NCBI GenBank assembly: GCA_021432635.1 | Contig: MU270065.1 | Coordinates: forward strand, 1 to 64,000 | DNA: 64,000 bases | Origin: Thozetella sp. PMI_491 | Lineage: Eukaryota > Ascomycota > Sordariomycetes > Chaetosphaeriales > Chaetosphaeriaceae | Direction of reading: 5' to 3' | Shown: positions 44,385 through 54,790 of the stretch, in pieces | Layout: the number at the start of each line of letters is the position of its first letter | How positions within the stretch are numbered: position 1 is the first letter of the stretch | The notes under the pieces: model-generated | What the model saw: only the letters and a program-made list of their open reading frames with translations | Told to the model about the DNA's origin: nothing | The model's database searches: none | Program-made: the position numbers and the translations under genes

Positions 44385-45873
44385 ATGCCGTATCCTTTTG
44401 TGCTCCCCACGACGTCGTCGTTCTCCTTCTCGTCCAGCTTCAGCTGCGACAGCCACCCTTCGCTGCCTTTGAACGCCAGCACCTACCGGGGGGTTGTCAA
44501 AGATACACTCAAGAAGCACAAGAGGCTCCCTCCTTCGTCTCGGTCCTCGAATCTATCTTCGGTCGTGTCTAGCGTCAACAGTTACCTGCCTTATCTCTTT
44601 GCCGTGGATGCTGGCCTAAGCCACAAGGCTATCCGGGGAGAGGAGATCAGCGTCATCATGAAGACGGCCCCCTCCATAGAATGGCGACCCACACTCTCCG
44701 ATCACCTGGTCCCCGGTAAGGAAAACGCCCGTGTCAAGATCCAGTCTCTGGAGTACGAAATCTTCTTTGCCTTGTCCACTCTCGCAAATGCCCACACCCT
44801 CATGGCACGCACCGCCCTGCATCCCCTCTACGTCACATCGACCGCGCCTGTGGGCACCCAGCAGCGCCAGAACGCCATTACCTCAGCTACCAAGTCGCTC
44901 CTGGATGCAGCCTCGCTGTACGACTTCCTTGCCAACCGTGCAGAGAGCCTGGTTGCCATCCCGCCGTGCGGTGACATCACCCCGGCCACGGTGCGGGCGC
45001 AATGCTCGCTGGCCCTGGCCGAGGCCACACTGCTTGCCGTGCTCAAAGACGACCCCTATCCGGCGGTCGTAGCTCAGGACCGTAATGAAAATGACAAGGA
45101 GTGGATGTACAAAGCTCCCGATATCCCAAAGGTCAGGGCCCATCTCTTCGCCCGCCTGTGCTTGGCGGCCAGCGAGCATGCGGCCCAGGCGCACTCGCTA
45201 TGTGCCGCGGCGGGAGGCAAGGGTATCAAGTTGAATGAAGGCTTTGTCCGCTATCTTGAAGACCTACGGCGGACGAGTAGAGCGAAAGCGTGCCGTTTCT
45301 TCGGAATCGATGCCGAGCTGGGCGGGCAGACCGGAAATGCGATCGCTTGGCTGCTGGCCGGGCTTCAGGAGCTCGGGGTCGCGCCCAAAGAGGCGAAGAA
45401 GAGCGGAGGACTGAGCCGCCTGAAGAAGGAGTGGTCCGACAAGCGTGAGGACAGGCGGGTGGAGAAAGGGGCGGCGAATTGGGGCTCGGACGCGGGCAGG
45501 CTGGAAGAGACCAGAGTCATCGAGATGCTGGAAGCGAAGTGGATGAAGCAAAACGACACGGTTGGTGTCCTCGGTCCTTGCGCCTCTTTACTTTGCTAAT
45601 GGTGTATCGCAGATGATGACCCAGGCGATCCCTCCGATAGGGCCATTGCTAACACAGATGCCGTCCGGCCGGGAGATACATACTGTTAAGCCGTTCCAGC
45701 CAGCAACACTCGACAACATGACACTGGAGGCCATGAGGGCGCCGCCGGACGGGTCCGACGATGCGGGGAACTACCCGAGCTCGGACGATGAAACCCTGGT
45801 AGACAATAACCCGGTGGGTGCGTTCCCCGGAACACAAGCCGAATATCGAACTGCGACACCCAACTATTATTGA
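44385..45873 (+). CDS. palC: pH-response regulator PalC (BRO1 domain)
   Basis: Two exons, 44385-45560 and 45613-45873, give 478 aa. PalC is part of the Pal/Rim ambient-pH signalling pathway, linking the plasma-membrane sensor complex to the ESCRT-III protein Vps32 so that PacC is processed at alkaline pH. The BRO1 domain covers most of exon 1 ([61 protein letters not shown]-like helices). Exon 2 encodes the family's short tail with [22 protein letters not shown] and a terminal NYY. The start has the PalC-typical MPYPF. The donor is weak (GTTGGT), but the branch site (GCTAAT) and CAG acceptor are good. Retaining the intron would replace the last 87 residues with 12 foreign ones. Confidence 0.93.
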
Positions 45874-46503
45874 TGGCTCGTCGGTGATTCTCGAAGCAGC
45901 CACCCTCTACCTCTTGTGGGCGGTGGCCTGGCCACTCTCCTCGGTCGGCCGACTCGTCCTGGGACGAACCAACTGGCTCGGCTGTCAACGACTCAGCCTA
46001 CGCTTCACAGAGAGAACGGTGCGCAAACCCCGGGCGCCTTGGTTCTGCTCACGAACATTGCCCCCCATATACTCGGGCAGAGCCATTGATGGCGATAGGA
46101 ATACAAGCACGCTTGACACGCATAAGCTATCCATTATGAAGCCAAGCGCCAGGACTTGAGGTACACGGCGTCCGCAGGCTCACCTTTGACTCACTCTTGC
46201 GCAGCTGGACCCGGTGAAGTAGGTTAGATGCTGGCCGCAACAGCACCATATATCACAGCATACAGACGAGGACGAGTCATAGATGTAGCATAGGTAACAA
46301 AACGTCCCCGATGAAGATCAAAATTGATTCGCTGAGCCAGTACCTGGAGTCCTGGAATTACCGCTTTTCTATTCCTTGGCCTACCTAAGCCTCCCTTCAT
46401 GCGTGATGGCGTCGCTTGCGCCGCTTTCAATACGTATATAATACAATCCTGGTGTCGGCCGCCCGAGGCAGAACATCAGCGCGCCTCGCCCGTGGAAAAC
46501 ACC
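45874..46503. other. intergenic, convergent palC / LEO1
   Basis: 630 bp between the stop codons of palC and LEO1; no gene seen. Confidence 0.5.
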
Positions 46504-47829
46504 CTACTCGCCGTCCTCGTCATCATCATCGACGACCCGGCGCTTGCGACGGCTCGACATCTCGCTCTGGCCCGCGGCGTCGACGTCATCCAGATCGGCC
46601 TCGCCGTCTGCGTCCTCGTCGTCGGCCGCCGCCTTCCGCCGCTTGGTCCTGGGCGCGGGCTCGTCTTCGTCATCGTCGTCCAAGATATCCTCCTCGTCAT
46701 CGTCAGCTGCATCCTCACTCTCCTCCTCATCGCTATCCACAAGGAAGCCATCATCGAGGTCGTAGTCGTCCTCGCGCCGCTTGCCGCTGGGGAGGTCGTC
46801 GTCAGAGTCGTACTCGGGACCGCGGTTGCGCTTCTTCCCGCCTGCAGCACCCCGCTTACGGCCTCCACCGCCGGCGCGCCGTCCGCCCTCGAGGTCTCCG
46901 ATCGAGAGGGCACCTCCAGCGCGGTACCGGCTGCCGCCGACCCCGTCCATACGGGCCGCAGCGTTCTCGCGACGCCGTTGCGCCCGAATGCGCTCCTTCT
47001 CGGCCATCTCGGCCTGCTTCTTCTGGAGTTCGGGATCCTCCTTGGTGATGTAGATCATGTCTTCGCCGCGCTGCGGCTTGCCCTGGGCGAGCTTCTCCTT
47101 CAACCGCTGCAGGGCGTGGTCCTGCACCTCGGCGTTGGGCCGCACTGTGTACTGCTCGGTGAAGTGGCCGACGATCAGGAGCGAGTTGGTCGTCAGGTGG
47201 GCCGCGGCGGCATAATAATGTGCGTCCTGGACCTCTTGATATGGCTTTCCCGGCGCGGGCGCGAGCGACTTAGTCTGGATTTCGTAGTGCTCCTCGCCGA
47301 TGCCCAAGGTGACGGATCCGTCACTCCATCTGTATATGTTGGCGTTGCTCTGAAGCTGCCCTGTTTTGGGATCGCGGCGGCACATGACGGAGGGAATGGG
47401 GGTTTCCTGGCTGGCGTTCTTGAGGTCCCATTTGCTGGGCTGCCACTCGTCCTTCTTGTATTCGGTCGGGTTGATCTTGAAGAAGTTGGGGACCCGTAGG
47501 GATTGAAGCTGCTTCCTGGTCAGTGGCTGCCGGACATGGAGGCGTGAAGGGAGAAGGATCATAGGGCGACTCACAGTTCCGTTGTCTGACCTGGGGATTC
47601 GGTGCCGGTACATGGGGACCGTCATAACAGTCTTCTCACGAAAGGTAGCCGGTTCCAGGTCGTCTTCGTTATAGTCCATCGCTCTGGTCTCATCCACATC
47701 CCGGTCAGACTCATGTTCGCTCAGGTCTCGCTCCGAGATTTCGTCCGGGATGGTGGCATCTCCGAAGAGGTCGTCGCCGCCCTCGTCGCCATCCTCGGGC
47801 AGGTCCATGATCTCCTCCGAGTCGGACAT
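46504..47829 (-). CDS. LEO1: Paf1 complex subunit Leo1
   Basis: An uninterrupted 441-codon frame on the minus strand. Leo1 is a subunit of the nuclear Paf1 complex, which travels with RNA polymerase II and supports H2B ubiquitination and H3K4/K36 methylation. The N-terminus is acidic (SDSEEIMDLPEDGDEGGDDL). The core Leo1 domain shows VPMYRHRIPRSDNG, LRVPNFFKINPTEYKK, NIYRWSDGSVTLGIGEEHYE, and LAPAPGK. The C-terminus is a charged Asp/Glu/Arg-rich tail (EDEDE and RRRK runs), as in the family. Between RSDNGT and KQLQSLRVPNF a 24-residue insertion is seen that the family does not normally have. Most of it is explained by a stop-free, in-frame 48-nt intron (47527-47574, GTGAGT...CGGCAG), so the true protein may be 425 aa. 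Confidence 0.93.
   Translation of the reverse strand: MSDSEEIMDLPEDGDEGGDDLFGDATIPDEISERDLSEHESDRDVDETRAMDYNEDDLEPATFREKTVMTVPMYRHRIPRSDNGTVSRPMILLPSRLHVRQPLTRKQLQSLRVPNFFKINPTEYKKDEWQPSKWDLKNASQETPIPSVMCRRDPKTGQLQSNANIYRWSDGSVTLGIGEEHYEIQTKSLAPAPGKPYQEVQDAHYYAAAAHLTTNSLLIVGHFTEQYTVRPNAEVQDHALQRLKEKLAQGKPQRGEDMIYITKEDPELQKKQAEMAEKERIRAQRRRENAAARMDGVGGSRYRAGGALSIGDLEGGRRAGGGGRKRGAAGGKKRNRGPEYDSDDDLPSGKRREDDYDLDDGFLVDSDEEESEDAADDDEEDILDDDDEDEPAPRTKRRKAAADDEDADGEADLDDVDAAGQSEMSSRRKRRVVDDDDEDGE
47527..47574 (-). other. candidate in-frame intron within LEO1
   Basis: On the minus strand it begins GTGAGT and ends GGCAG, is 48 nt long, has no stop and keeps the frame. Removal joins NGT to PLTRKQLQ inside the Leo1 core domain. 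No clear branch site is visible, so it could instead be a coding insertion. Confidence 0.5.
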
Positions 47830-48286
47830 GGCTACAATTGTGCGAAGATTGGATGGAGGAGTGCGGGAGTGAGTGCGCGATGCTCCAAGCCGTACAGGCT
47901 TCGTAGGCAGGATTGAGATTGGGTTCGGGTTGAGGAGATGTAACTACTCCGGAAGTGAGTGGATGGAGGCTTCGTGGTCGCGTTTTTGACGTGAGGCTGG
48001 AAAAGAGCTCCTAAAATTCACAAGCTGGCCCGTGCTCCCTTATCGGCAGACGACGCGGGCGAGGCTCACATGGACCCCAACACCCTTGACCCCACATTTG
48101 AAAGGCGGGTTTCAGACAGACACTGGCAAAGGCCCCACACTCTCCTCGTGAACCCCTGTCTAGTGGTCCTTGACACCACCCCTCCTTGAGAAGCCGGCGA
48201 ACCCCTTTGCCAGGCCTTTCGGGCACAAGAGACGGGATTCCATTCATCTTTCTGGTCTTCTTTTCCCGCCTTCCCAGAGCCCCAGC
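47830..48286. promoter_or_regulatory. shared divergent promoter, LEO1 / MOB gene
   Basis: 457 bp between the divergent start codons. The right part is CT-rich. No specific factor site is claimed. Confidence 0.4.
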
Positions 48287-49270
48287 ATGGACCAGTCCGG
48301 CGGCGGCGTGCCGCCGTCCTCGCCCGAGGACATCCTCAACTCATACCGCTTGCCCCCCACCAAACCTCTCTGGCTCGATGCCAACTATGCGAAGCACATC
48401 GTCAAGGGGAACTTCTTAACCCTCAGTGCGAAGCCCAAGACAGTCGACATGGGCGAATGGGTTGCCCACCAAGGTAAGGTGGTGGTGGTGGTGGTGCCGC
48501 GCCTGCCGCCGCGCCGGCTGCTGCTTTTCTCCTTTCGATGTCTCGGCTGACCACTTCGCTCAGTCGTGGACCACTGGCGAATGATCAGCACCTTCATCCG
48601 TCTCATACATGACAGGGAGGAAGATGGCACCTCGATCTGCAACCAGAGGAAGTGTCCCAAAATGTCTGCTGGACCGTAAGTGCAGCCGGGCCTCCTGCCG
48701 TGGTCCCGTAGGCCCCTTTGACTGACGAGCCCAAGGAATCACTGCTTCACGTGGCTGAACGCGCAGCTGCAGCCGGTGGAGATTCCCGCCTGGGAGTACC
48801 TCACTCTCGTGCAACGGTACATCTCGGGCAAGATCGACAACCCTGCTCTCTTCCCAACAGATCCGTCGGGCGTCTCGTACGCCGACAACCCTGCATTCTG
48901 CATTCCGCTCCCCGACTCTGGTCGGGACTGGGTGGGCAAGAGGAGTGGCTTCCCCGAGAATTTCAACGAGACCTGCCAAACCATCTTCCGGCAGATGTTT
49001 AGAGTGTACGCGCACCTGTACTGGTCGCACTACGACGACCTGTTCAGCCTCAACCTCGAGAAGGCCATGAACAGCTGCTTCAGTCACTTCATCCTGACTG
49101 CCACCACCCTGAACCTCCTCAGGAGATCTGACATGGAGCCAATGCAGCCGCTCATCGACCTCTGGGCCGCCCTCGGCACCTTCCCGGAGAACTCGAGGGC
49201 TTACGAGAGCGCCAACGTCACCGTCGGCCAGCTGTTGGTCCGAAAGGCTGGCTTCACCCAGCCCGCTTGA
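48287..49270 (+). CDS. Mob1/phocein family protein (MOB2-like)
   Basis: Three exons, 48287-48473, 48564-48675 and 48736-49270, give 277 aa. MOB proteins are small adaptors that bind and activate NDR/LATS kinases (COT1/Cbk1 or Dbf2/Sid2 in fungi). Visible landmarks: KPLWLDANYAKHIVKGNF and VDMGEWVAHQVVDHW near the N-terminus, CNQRKCPKMSAGP with C-x4-C zinc ligands, and MFRVYAHLYWSHYDDLF with H-x4-H zinc ligands, followed by CFSHFILTATTLNLLRRSDM and PLIDLW. The LVKGN-type and DMGEW-type segments suggest the MOB2 group over MOB1 or phocein, but that is by memory. An extra loop (SGVSYADNPAFC) is longer than in the yeast proteins. The joins are in frame; the last acceptor is preceded by CTGAC. Confidence 0.85.
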
Positions 49271-49655
49271 CCCGCCGCGTGAGGCCCTCTCGCGGGGCCC
49301 TGGGAGACCGCTACCTGCTTCGGCTTGGTCGCGAGGGCCAAGCCGTGCACACCAACCCGCGGGGGGATGGAGATCGGGCGCGCGCCATACCATTGTACGT
49401 GAGTGCAGTTGCTGCTTTAGCAAGACCTGGCGGATGTGTCGGAGGCCGAGTGGATTTGCACCCAATCAATAAAGACATGGTAGAAGGAAGCGCTAGCGTT
49501 GTGGACGAGCTGTCATTTCCATTTGAGGATTGCTCGCTAGAGAGCCATCACAGCCCTGCAGCTGGGGCGGTAGCTATGAAGGACAAACGAACATGATGCT
49601 CTCCTCAACCTCCTTTTCGGATGAAAGCATCGATTCCCGCGAGGCCACTAGCACT
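49271..49655. other. intergenic, convergent 3' ends
   Basis: 385 bp between the MOB stop and the DUF3237 stop; likely 3' UTRs. Confidence 0.5.
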
Positions 49656-50526
49656 TCAAACCGTCACTTCGCTGATCTTGTACTCGACCGTCACGGGCTC
49701 GCCATCCTTCACGATGAAGTGACCGGACCCAACGTAGACCTTGGTCTGGAGATCCTTCAGCTCGGGGCTGCCTGTTTCGAAGACGATTTGGGTGACTTGG
49801 GCAGTCAAGAGTTAGCCAGGGTCTTGGGTCGCATCAAGAGGATGCCGACAGAATGAGAATGCTCGGCACTCACAAGCATTGCCGAAGTCGGTCGTCTTGG
49901 CATCCGCGTCCCCGCGCAGCACCTTGCCGTTGGGCGTCTCGGTGGCGATGATGCCGGTGTAGTTGAAGCGCACCCAGCCGCCGGACTTGTCCTTGGCGAT
50001 GCTCTGCACCTCGAGCCGCACGTGCTTCCCGTCTGGGTCCGCCTTGATGTAGTCGGCGCCCTGCGTGAAGACGGCGTCTAGCTTGATGGGATAATCCGGC
50101 TCCGAGCGAAGGAAGCCCGAATCTGTCTTGAAAGGTACGTGGAAGAGCGCGCCAGAGGAGGCAATTTCACCGACCTGGTTGGGGGGGAGGATTTGGATCT
50201 TGGAGCAGCGGACAAGAGCGTGGTTAGCCACCTAGGGTGCGACCAACTCAGGCGCCGCATACCTCGCGGCGCCTGCCCAAGCCAAGGAGAGGTACTTAGG
50301 GCGGGTCGAGAGAATAGAGAGAGATGGTGCAGGGGACATGATAACCATAACGCATATGAATGTTGGGTAAGCATGTTGGCGCCAGCCGAAACGACCTTGC
50401 GAGTAGCTCTTTCCGGACAGCCCGCAAATCGGATGCCGGGCCGGAGGCAAGGGACTCGTACTCGTGGAGGGGAGCTTCACTTACTTGGGCCGTGAAGGCA
50501 GGGATGAGACGCGGGAAGCCGGACAT
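49656..50526 (-). CDS. DUF3237 family protein
   Basis: Three exons on the minus strand, 50526-50485, 50174-49874 and 49795-49656, give 160 aa, a normal length for the family. Visible: MSGFPRLIPAFTAQ at the start, VGEIASSGALFHVPFKTDSG, DAVFTQGADYIKADPDGKHV, EVQSIAKDKSGGWVRFNYTG, FGNAFTQIVFETGS and a C-terminal VYVGSGHFIVKDG. DUF3237 proteins form a small beta-barrel-like fold; their activity is unknown. The first intron is unusually long (310 nt). An alternative acceptor at about 50232 would add 19 residues (starting VANHALVRCSK) without changing the frame. Exon 3 is confirmed by the restored FTQIVFETG block. Confidence 0.85.
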
Positions 50527-51414
50527 GTTGAAAGGCTGAGCAGGCAAGGTCACTAATTCTAGAATTGGATCGTATTCTCACGAAAATCTGGTCTACGGCA
50601 CTCTGAGATGCTATGGTGGTGGTGTCTGCCCCGTCCGAACTCCCCAGCTCTCGTATAATCGAAGGAGGGGTTCGCGTGCTGCGGGGTCGAGACATTGTCC
50701 TACATGCGGACGCAAAACAGCCGTCTGTCCGTTTGATCCCAACATTGCCTCGGCATTGAATGTCTCTCCGAGCCGTCTTTCTCCAAGATGTATTTTATTT
50801 GCCTTCTTTGTCTCCTGAGAGTTCATAGTTGTCCCTCGTCATTGGTGCAGAAGCTGCAGACGCTGCAGCTTGGACAACAAAGTCGATGGGGTGTCGTGTA
50901 ATTATGACGCCCGTTGAACGAACGACTACCTACCTTCCCCTCAACCAAACCTCTGCCGAACCCTCTCCGCACAACAGACCGAGGGCCCCGCCTTGTTCAA
51001 GACTGAGATGCATTGGACTAATCGTGGTTTCTGGCTGTTGACTCTTGAGGGCCCAACCAGTCATAGTGGTGCTGTGACTAGGCCGGCACGCTTTCGCCCT
51101 GCTCCCCCATGTGCAGGCTGAGCATCTTCAACGACTTCCGAAATGGGGGCACAGGCACGCTACTGGCGTATTCAATGGCGACCGTGCCTTATTACACTGG
51201 TTGATCAACAGCCTAGCCCCTGACCCCTGAGTCTTCACCCACATGACTCACTCGGCGGCTTCTAAGCTGCCTGGGGCTGTCAGTAGGGGCTCAGCCTCAC
51301 TCCAGCCGAACGCCTGCTGCTCCCAAAGGGGTATCGAATTATATAAGTGACGGTTCGGTTCTTTCCTTCGCCTTCTTGCCTGTGTGTCAATGCCAAACTT
51401 AGAGCCACACGTGA
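50527..51414. other. divergent intergenic region, DUF3237 / NADAR gene
   Basis: About 0.9 kb without a recognisable gene. The right end holds the NADAR promoter with a TATA box. Confidence 0.5.
51340..51346 (+). promoter_or_regulatory. TATA box of the NADAR gene
   Basis: TATATAA lies 69 bases before the ATG at 51415, followed by a TC-rich start region at about 51358-51380. A good match in the right place; the start site is inferred. Confidence 0.6.
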
Positions 51415-52234
51415 ATGATGGCATCCAAAGGCAAAGTCACGAAGACACCCACGCAAAGACCAAATAATCCCAGGACCGAGAGCCAGTTGGACAAGATAGC
51501 GAAGGAAGCAAAGCCAGCAAAAATGGCAGCGAAGACGAACGGTGAGGCCGGTGAGGCCGGTGAGGCTTCGGCCGGGAGCGACACGCCAGACTCAGGCACC
51601 ACAAATACAATTTACTTTTGGCGCGAGACCGAGGGTGAGACTGGCTATCTCAGCCAGTGGTACCCGTGCGACTTCACCGATGAGGCCGGCACGGTGTATA
51701 AGACAGCGGAGCAGTAAGGCCCCATGTCCACCTCTCGCGCTCTTTGCCACCCTTGGGCGCGTCACCCTGACTCCCCTGTCTAGCTACATGATGTACCAGA
51801 AGGCCCTGCTCTTCAATGACCCTGCCACGGGAGCCAAGATCCTGGAGGGGAAGCACCCGCGCAATGTCAAGAGCCTGGGGCGGCAAGTCAAGAACTTTGA
51901 CGAGACCCTCTGGGTCGAGCAGCGGGAGCGCATCGTGCGGGAGGGCAACCACCTCAAGTTCACGCGCGCGGTCGACGAGCGCGGGCTCCGCCGCGGCAAG
52001 TCAGACCAGGCGCGGCCGGTGGGCGAGAGCTTGCGCGCGCTGCTGCTGAGCACCGGGAATGCCGAGATCGTCGAGGCGAGCCCCTTCGACCGGATCTGGG
52101 GTGTCGGCTTCCGGGAGAAGGATGCCGAGGCCAGCAGGCAGGCGTGGGGGCTGAACTTGCTGGGGAAGGCTCTGATGGAGGTGAGGGAACAGTTTCGGAA
52201 TGAAGATAAGGCGAAGAAAGACGCAGCTGAGTAG
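51415..52234 (+). CDS. NADAR (YbiA-like) domain protein
   Basis: Two exons, 51415-51713 and 51784-52234, give 249 aa. The NADAR/YbiA (DUF1768) fold acts on ADP-ribose or related N-glycosidic compounds: some bacterial members clear early riboflavin intermediates, others remove ADP-ribose from guanine in DNA. Seen here: IYFWRETEGETGYLSQWYP, TVYKTAEQ/HYMMYQKALLF across the intron, PRNVKSLGRQVKNFDETLWV, LLLSTGNAEIVEASPFDRIWGVG, and AWGLNLLGKALMEVR. These match the conserved fold with its E-H-Y, K-x-x-G-R-Q/V and W-G-x-G features. The N-terminal 60 residues are Lys/Ala-rich with three repeats of a Gly-Glu-Ala unit (51541-51567) and look disordered. The substrate in fungi is unknown. Confidence 0.9.
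51541..51567 (+). repeat. three tandem 9-bp units coding Gly-Glu-Ala
   Basis: GGTGAGGCC is repeated three times (last base T in copy three) in the disordered N-terminus of the NADAR protein. Confidence 0.9.
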
Positions 52235-52753
52235 GTAACTGGGGTATCGGGGCCAAGGTGAACTATGCTTAGTCTCTAACCCGTCGTGGCAACTGATTGG
52301 TAGGCTGGATCACACACAGATTGTGTATATTACTGTCCCAGGGACAGTCGAATTTGCAAGCTTCAGCGGTTTGTAAAGTTTGATTAATTTTTGGATTGCC
52401 TCGCACGTAGACGTCTGGGGCACTTCACTGGCGGTCTCTTGTCCAGACCTCTTCTATTGTACAACAACCGCCCGGACCAGATGCCATCCATCCCTTGATC
52501 CACATGAAAAAATCCCCCCAAATGTGTGTGCCGGAGTGGTGTTGTAGCCAGCTTTGCTCGAACTGCCAGGCGCCGTCTCATCTATTGAGACCAATGTCCC
52601 TGAACTCCCTGTGATCCTCAGCCGACATGATCGAATTATGATACACTTTTTGGTGACATATAAAACACTTGCAACGGGACCCCCGAGTGCATATAGCTGG
52701 TGAAAGGTGCAGCAGAGCTAGGAGAGAACCCAGCTTCAAGCAACTGGTCCCGA
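52235..52753. other. intergenic, convergent NADAR / TIM44
   Basis: About 0.5 kb of probable 3' UTRs; no gene seen. Confidence 0.5.
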
Positions 52754-54453
52754 TTAGTACCAGTCACGGCCGCTCTTCTGCATCTCGATCAGCCTCCAGC
52801 CCCGCGTCTCGGGGTTGTTGACGTCCTCGGCGATGCGTGTGATGCCGATGGCATAGGTAACGAGCTGGACCTTGTCCTCCATGCCAGCGGCTAGCTGGCC
52901 GGACTTGGCATTGCGGTAGACGTGGACCTCCTGCGTGCGGCAGGTGATGATAAAAACGGGAATGTCGCCAGGCTCAAGCATCCGTGCTCTCAGGATGTCA
53001 ACGTGTCGGATGTCGAGAATGCGCCCATCAGACTTCAGGCCAGCCTGCAGGTATTGTTTGGTGAGGGCTTCGTAGACTGAGTATTGGGCCTCGGACAGCC
53101 ACAACTTCAGAGTCTCCACGTCGCCCTTGACATAGGCGTCAAGGACCTCTGGGAGGATGTATTCTCGTAGCTCCCGGAGGAACGGCTCAATCTGGAAGGC
53201 TGGGTCCATAGCCCTGAGCTTCTTGATGACGGTGGCCGTCTCGTTCTCCGCGAAGAAGCCGGCGACGCGGTCCGTGATGCTTCGGGCCGTCGAGATGAGA
53301 GGGTTCTCCGACTCCTCGTAGACGTTCTTCATGTTAAATACGCCCTGGACGAACTTGTTTTGGTCGCGGAAGTCTCTCCAGGCCTCCTTCCACGCGGCGT
53401 CCTTGTGGAGTGTGACGTTGGTCCCCGCCCTGGGCAGACGATTAGCAGTGAATTCGCAGCAGGATGCGGGTAAAGGTGCCGCTCCACTTACTCTGGATCT
53501 TCCTGGTGAACCTCGTTCGACTTGCCGTTCTTCAGGTCCTCCTGCTCTTTCCGTTCCCTCCGCCTCTTCCGTTCCTCCTTGTCAACCCAGCCACCGTACC
53601 GGGAGCTGCTCCCGTCGTCAATGACATCCTTGACATTCTTATAAGCCTCGGTCTCGCGAATAGGCTTGGTGGCCTTATCTAAGGCATCTCCAGTAATGTT
53701 GGCACCCTTTCGAACTCCCTTCATCACCGGCGTCTCCCAAGTCCAGGCGGCGCCTTTTCCGATGGCACCCGCGGTGGTCTTGACGACGGTGGACGCCGTG
53801 TTGGAGACAGCGCCGGTGGTCGCGTCGTAGGCCTGGCGGGCCTTGCGGACGGACTCGCTCTCGGTGAACTGGTGGGCCGAAGAAGCGAGAGCTTTGGTCG
53901 ACTCGTTCCACTCCTTCGACTGCTTCAGCTCAGACTGCATAGTCTCCATGAAGACTTGCCAAGGTGTCTTGTCTCCATGAGGAGGCGGCGGGGGAGGGTC
54001 TTCCTTCTTCTCCTTCTTCTCTCCCTCCTCTTCGCCCTCCTTGGCCTTCCCCTCCTCTTGTTTTCCGGAGGGCTCCTCGGACGAGGCGCCCTCTTTTTGC
54101 TCTGACTCGGCCTCGGAGGACTTGGCCTCCTTGGCGGGAGCTTCCGGGTCCTTAGCGGACTGTTGTTGGGCAAATCGCACCGAGGAGTGGAAGGAGCGAT
54201 TATTTACCCTCGACACGGGCTCGAGCTGTATCGCATCGGGGAGAAGCCGCGACCGCAGCGGCGTCAGGCCGATAGGGAGGGTAGAGGAAGGGAGGGAAGA
54301 GAGGCGAGCATCTTGGCTGGCCCGGGCCGGCGTCGAGCTCGAGAGTAACCTAGGAAGAGTCGGCGCGCGGCCGGGGGCGCTGCCAAAAAGCGAGGATGCC
54401 CTCAAAGGAGTTTGTTGACCACTGGTCCTCAGGACCTGTCGAAAGGAGCTCAT
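52754..54453 (-). CDS. TIM44: mitochondrial import motor subunit Tim44
   Basis: Two exons on the minus strand, 54453-53492 and 53429-52754, give 545 aa. Tim44 sits on the matrix side of the TIM23 channel and recruits mtHsp70 to pull preproteins in. The N-terminus is a basic, Ser/Arg-rich mitochondrial targeting sequence (SSFRQVLRTSGQQ, LLSSSTPARAS). A Lys/Glu-rich segment follows, then the Hsp70-binding region (TPWQVFMETMQSELKQSKEW), and the C-terminal Tim44 domain (NPLISTARSITDRV, FLRELREYILPEVLDAYVKG, DVETLKLWLSEAQYSVYEAL, ETRGWRLIEMQKSGRDWY). The 62-nt intron restores DPEAGTNVTLHKDAAWKEAW. The same frame is open a little beyond the chosen ATG. It is divergent from uS11m. Confidence 0.95.
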
Positions 54454-54790
54454 GCTGACCACCGCTGGTGCAACCCCGTGAATCGCAAAGGTTGCCCCTG
54501 GGATAACCCGCAGCAAAAATTTCGGATGCGAGCGAAGGTTCTTGAAGTTCGCGGCGCCGAAAAGCTCGGCTGCATGGGTCCTTTTTTTTTTTGCTCTGCT
54601 TCCACCCGGTAAATCATCGGATCGGCACCCTGGAGGACCGCTACCGACGCCAATGAAATTTGGTGCTGCTGATCCCTGTCATTGGTGCTAGGAAATTTCA
54701 CAGGTCGAATGCTCCCGGGCTCGAAGCACATCACCACCACCAGCCGGCGACATTGAGCATTCAGGCGGACGCCAGGACAGAAGCTCCGGG
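54454..54790. promoter_or_regulatory. bidirectional promoter TIM44 / uS11m with inverted CCAAT pair
   Basis: 337 bp separate the two start codons. CCAAT on the plus strand at 54650-54654 and ATTGG at 54681-54685 face each other about 30 bp apart. CCAAT boxes bind the Hap2/3/5 complex, which in fungi controls respiratory genes. A T10 tract lies at 54582-54591. Confidence 0.55.

Noticed and set aside
46399-47499. 366-codon open frame on the plus strand
   Set aside because: Antisense to LEO1, created by its Asp/Glu-rich codons; not a gene.
48560-49465. 301-codon open frame on the minus strand
   Set aside because: Antisense to the MOB gene, which has intact zinc-ligand motifs.
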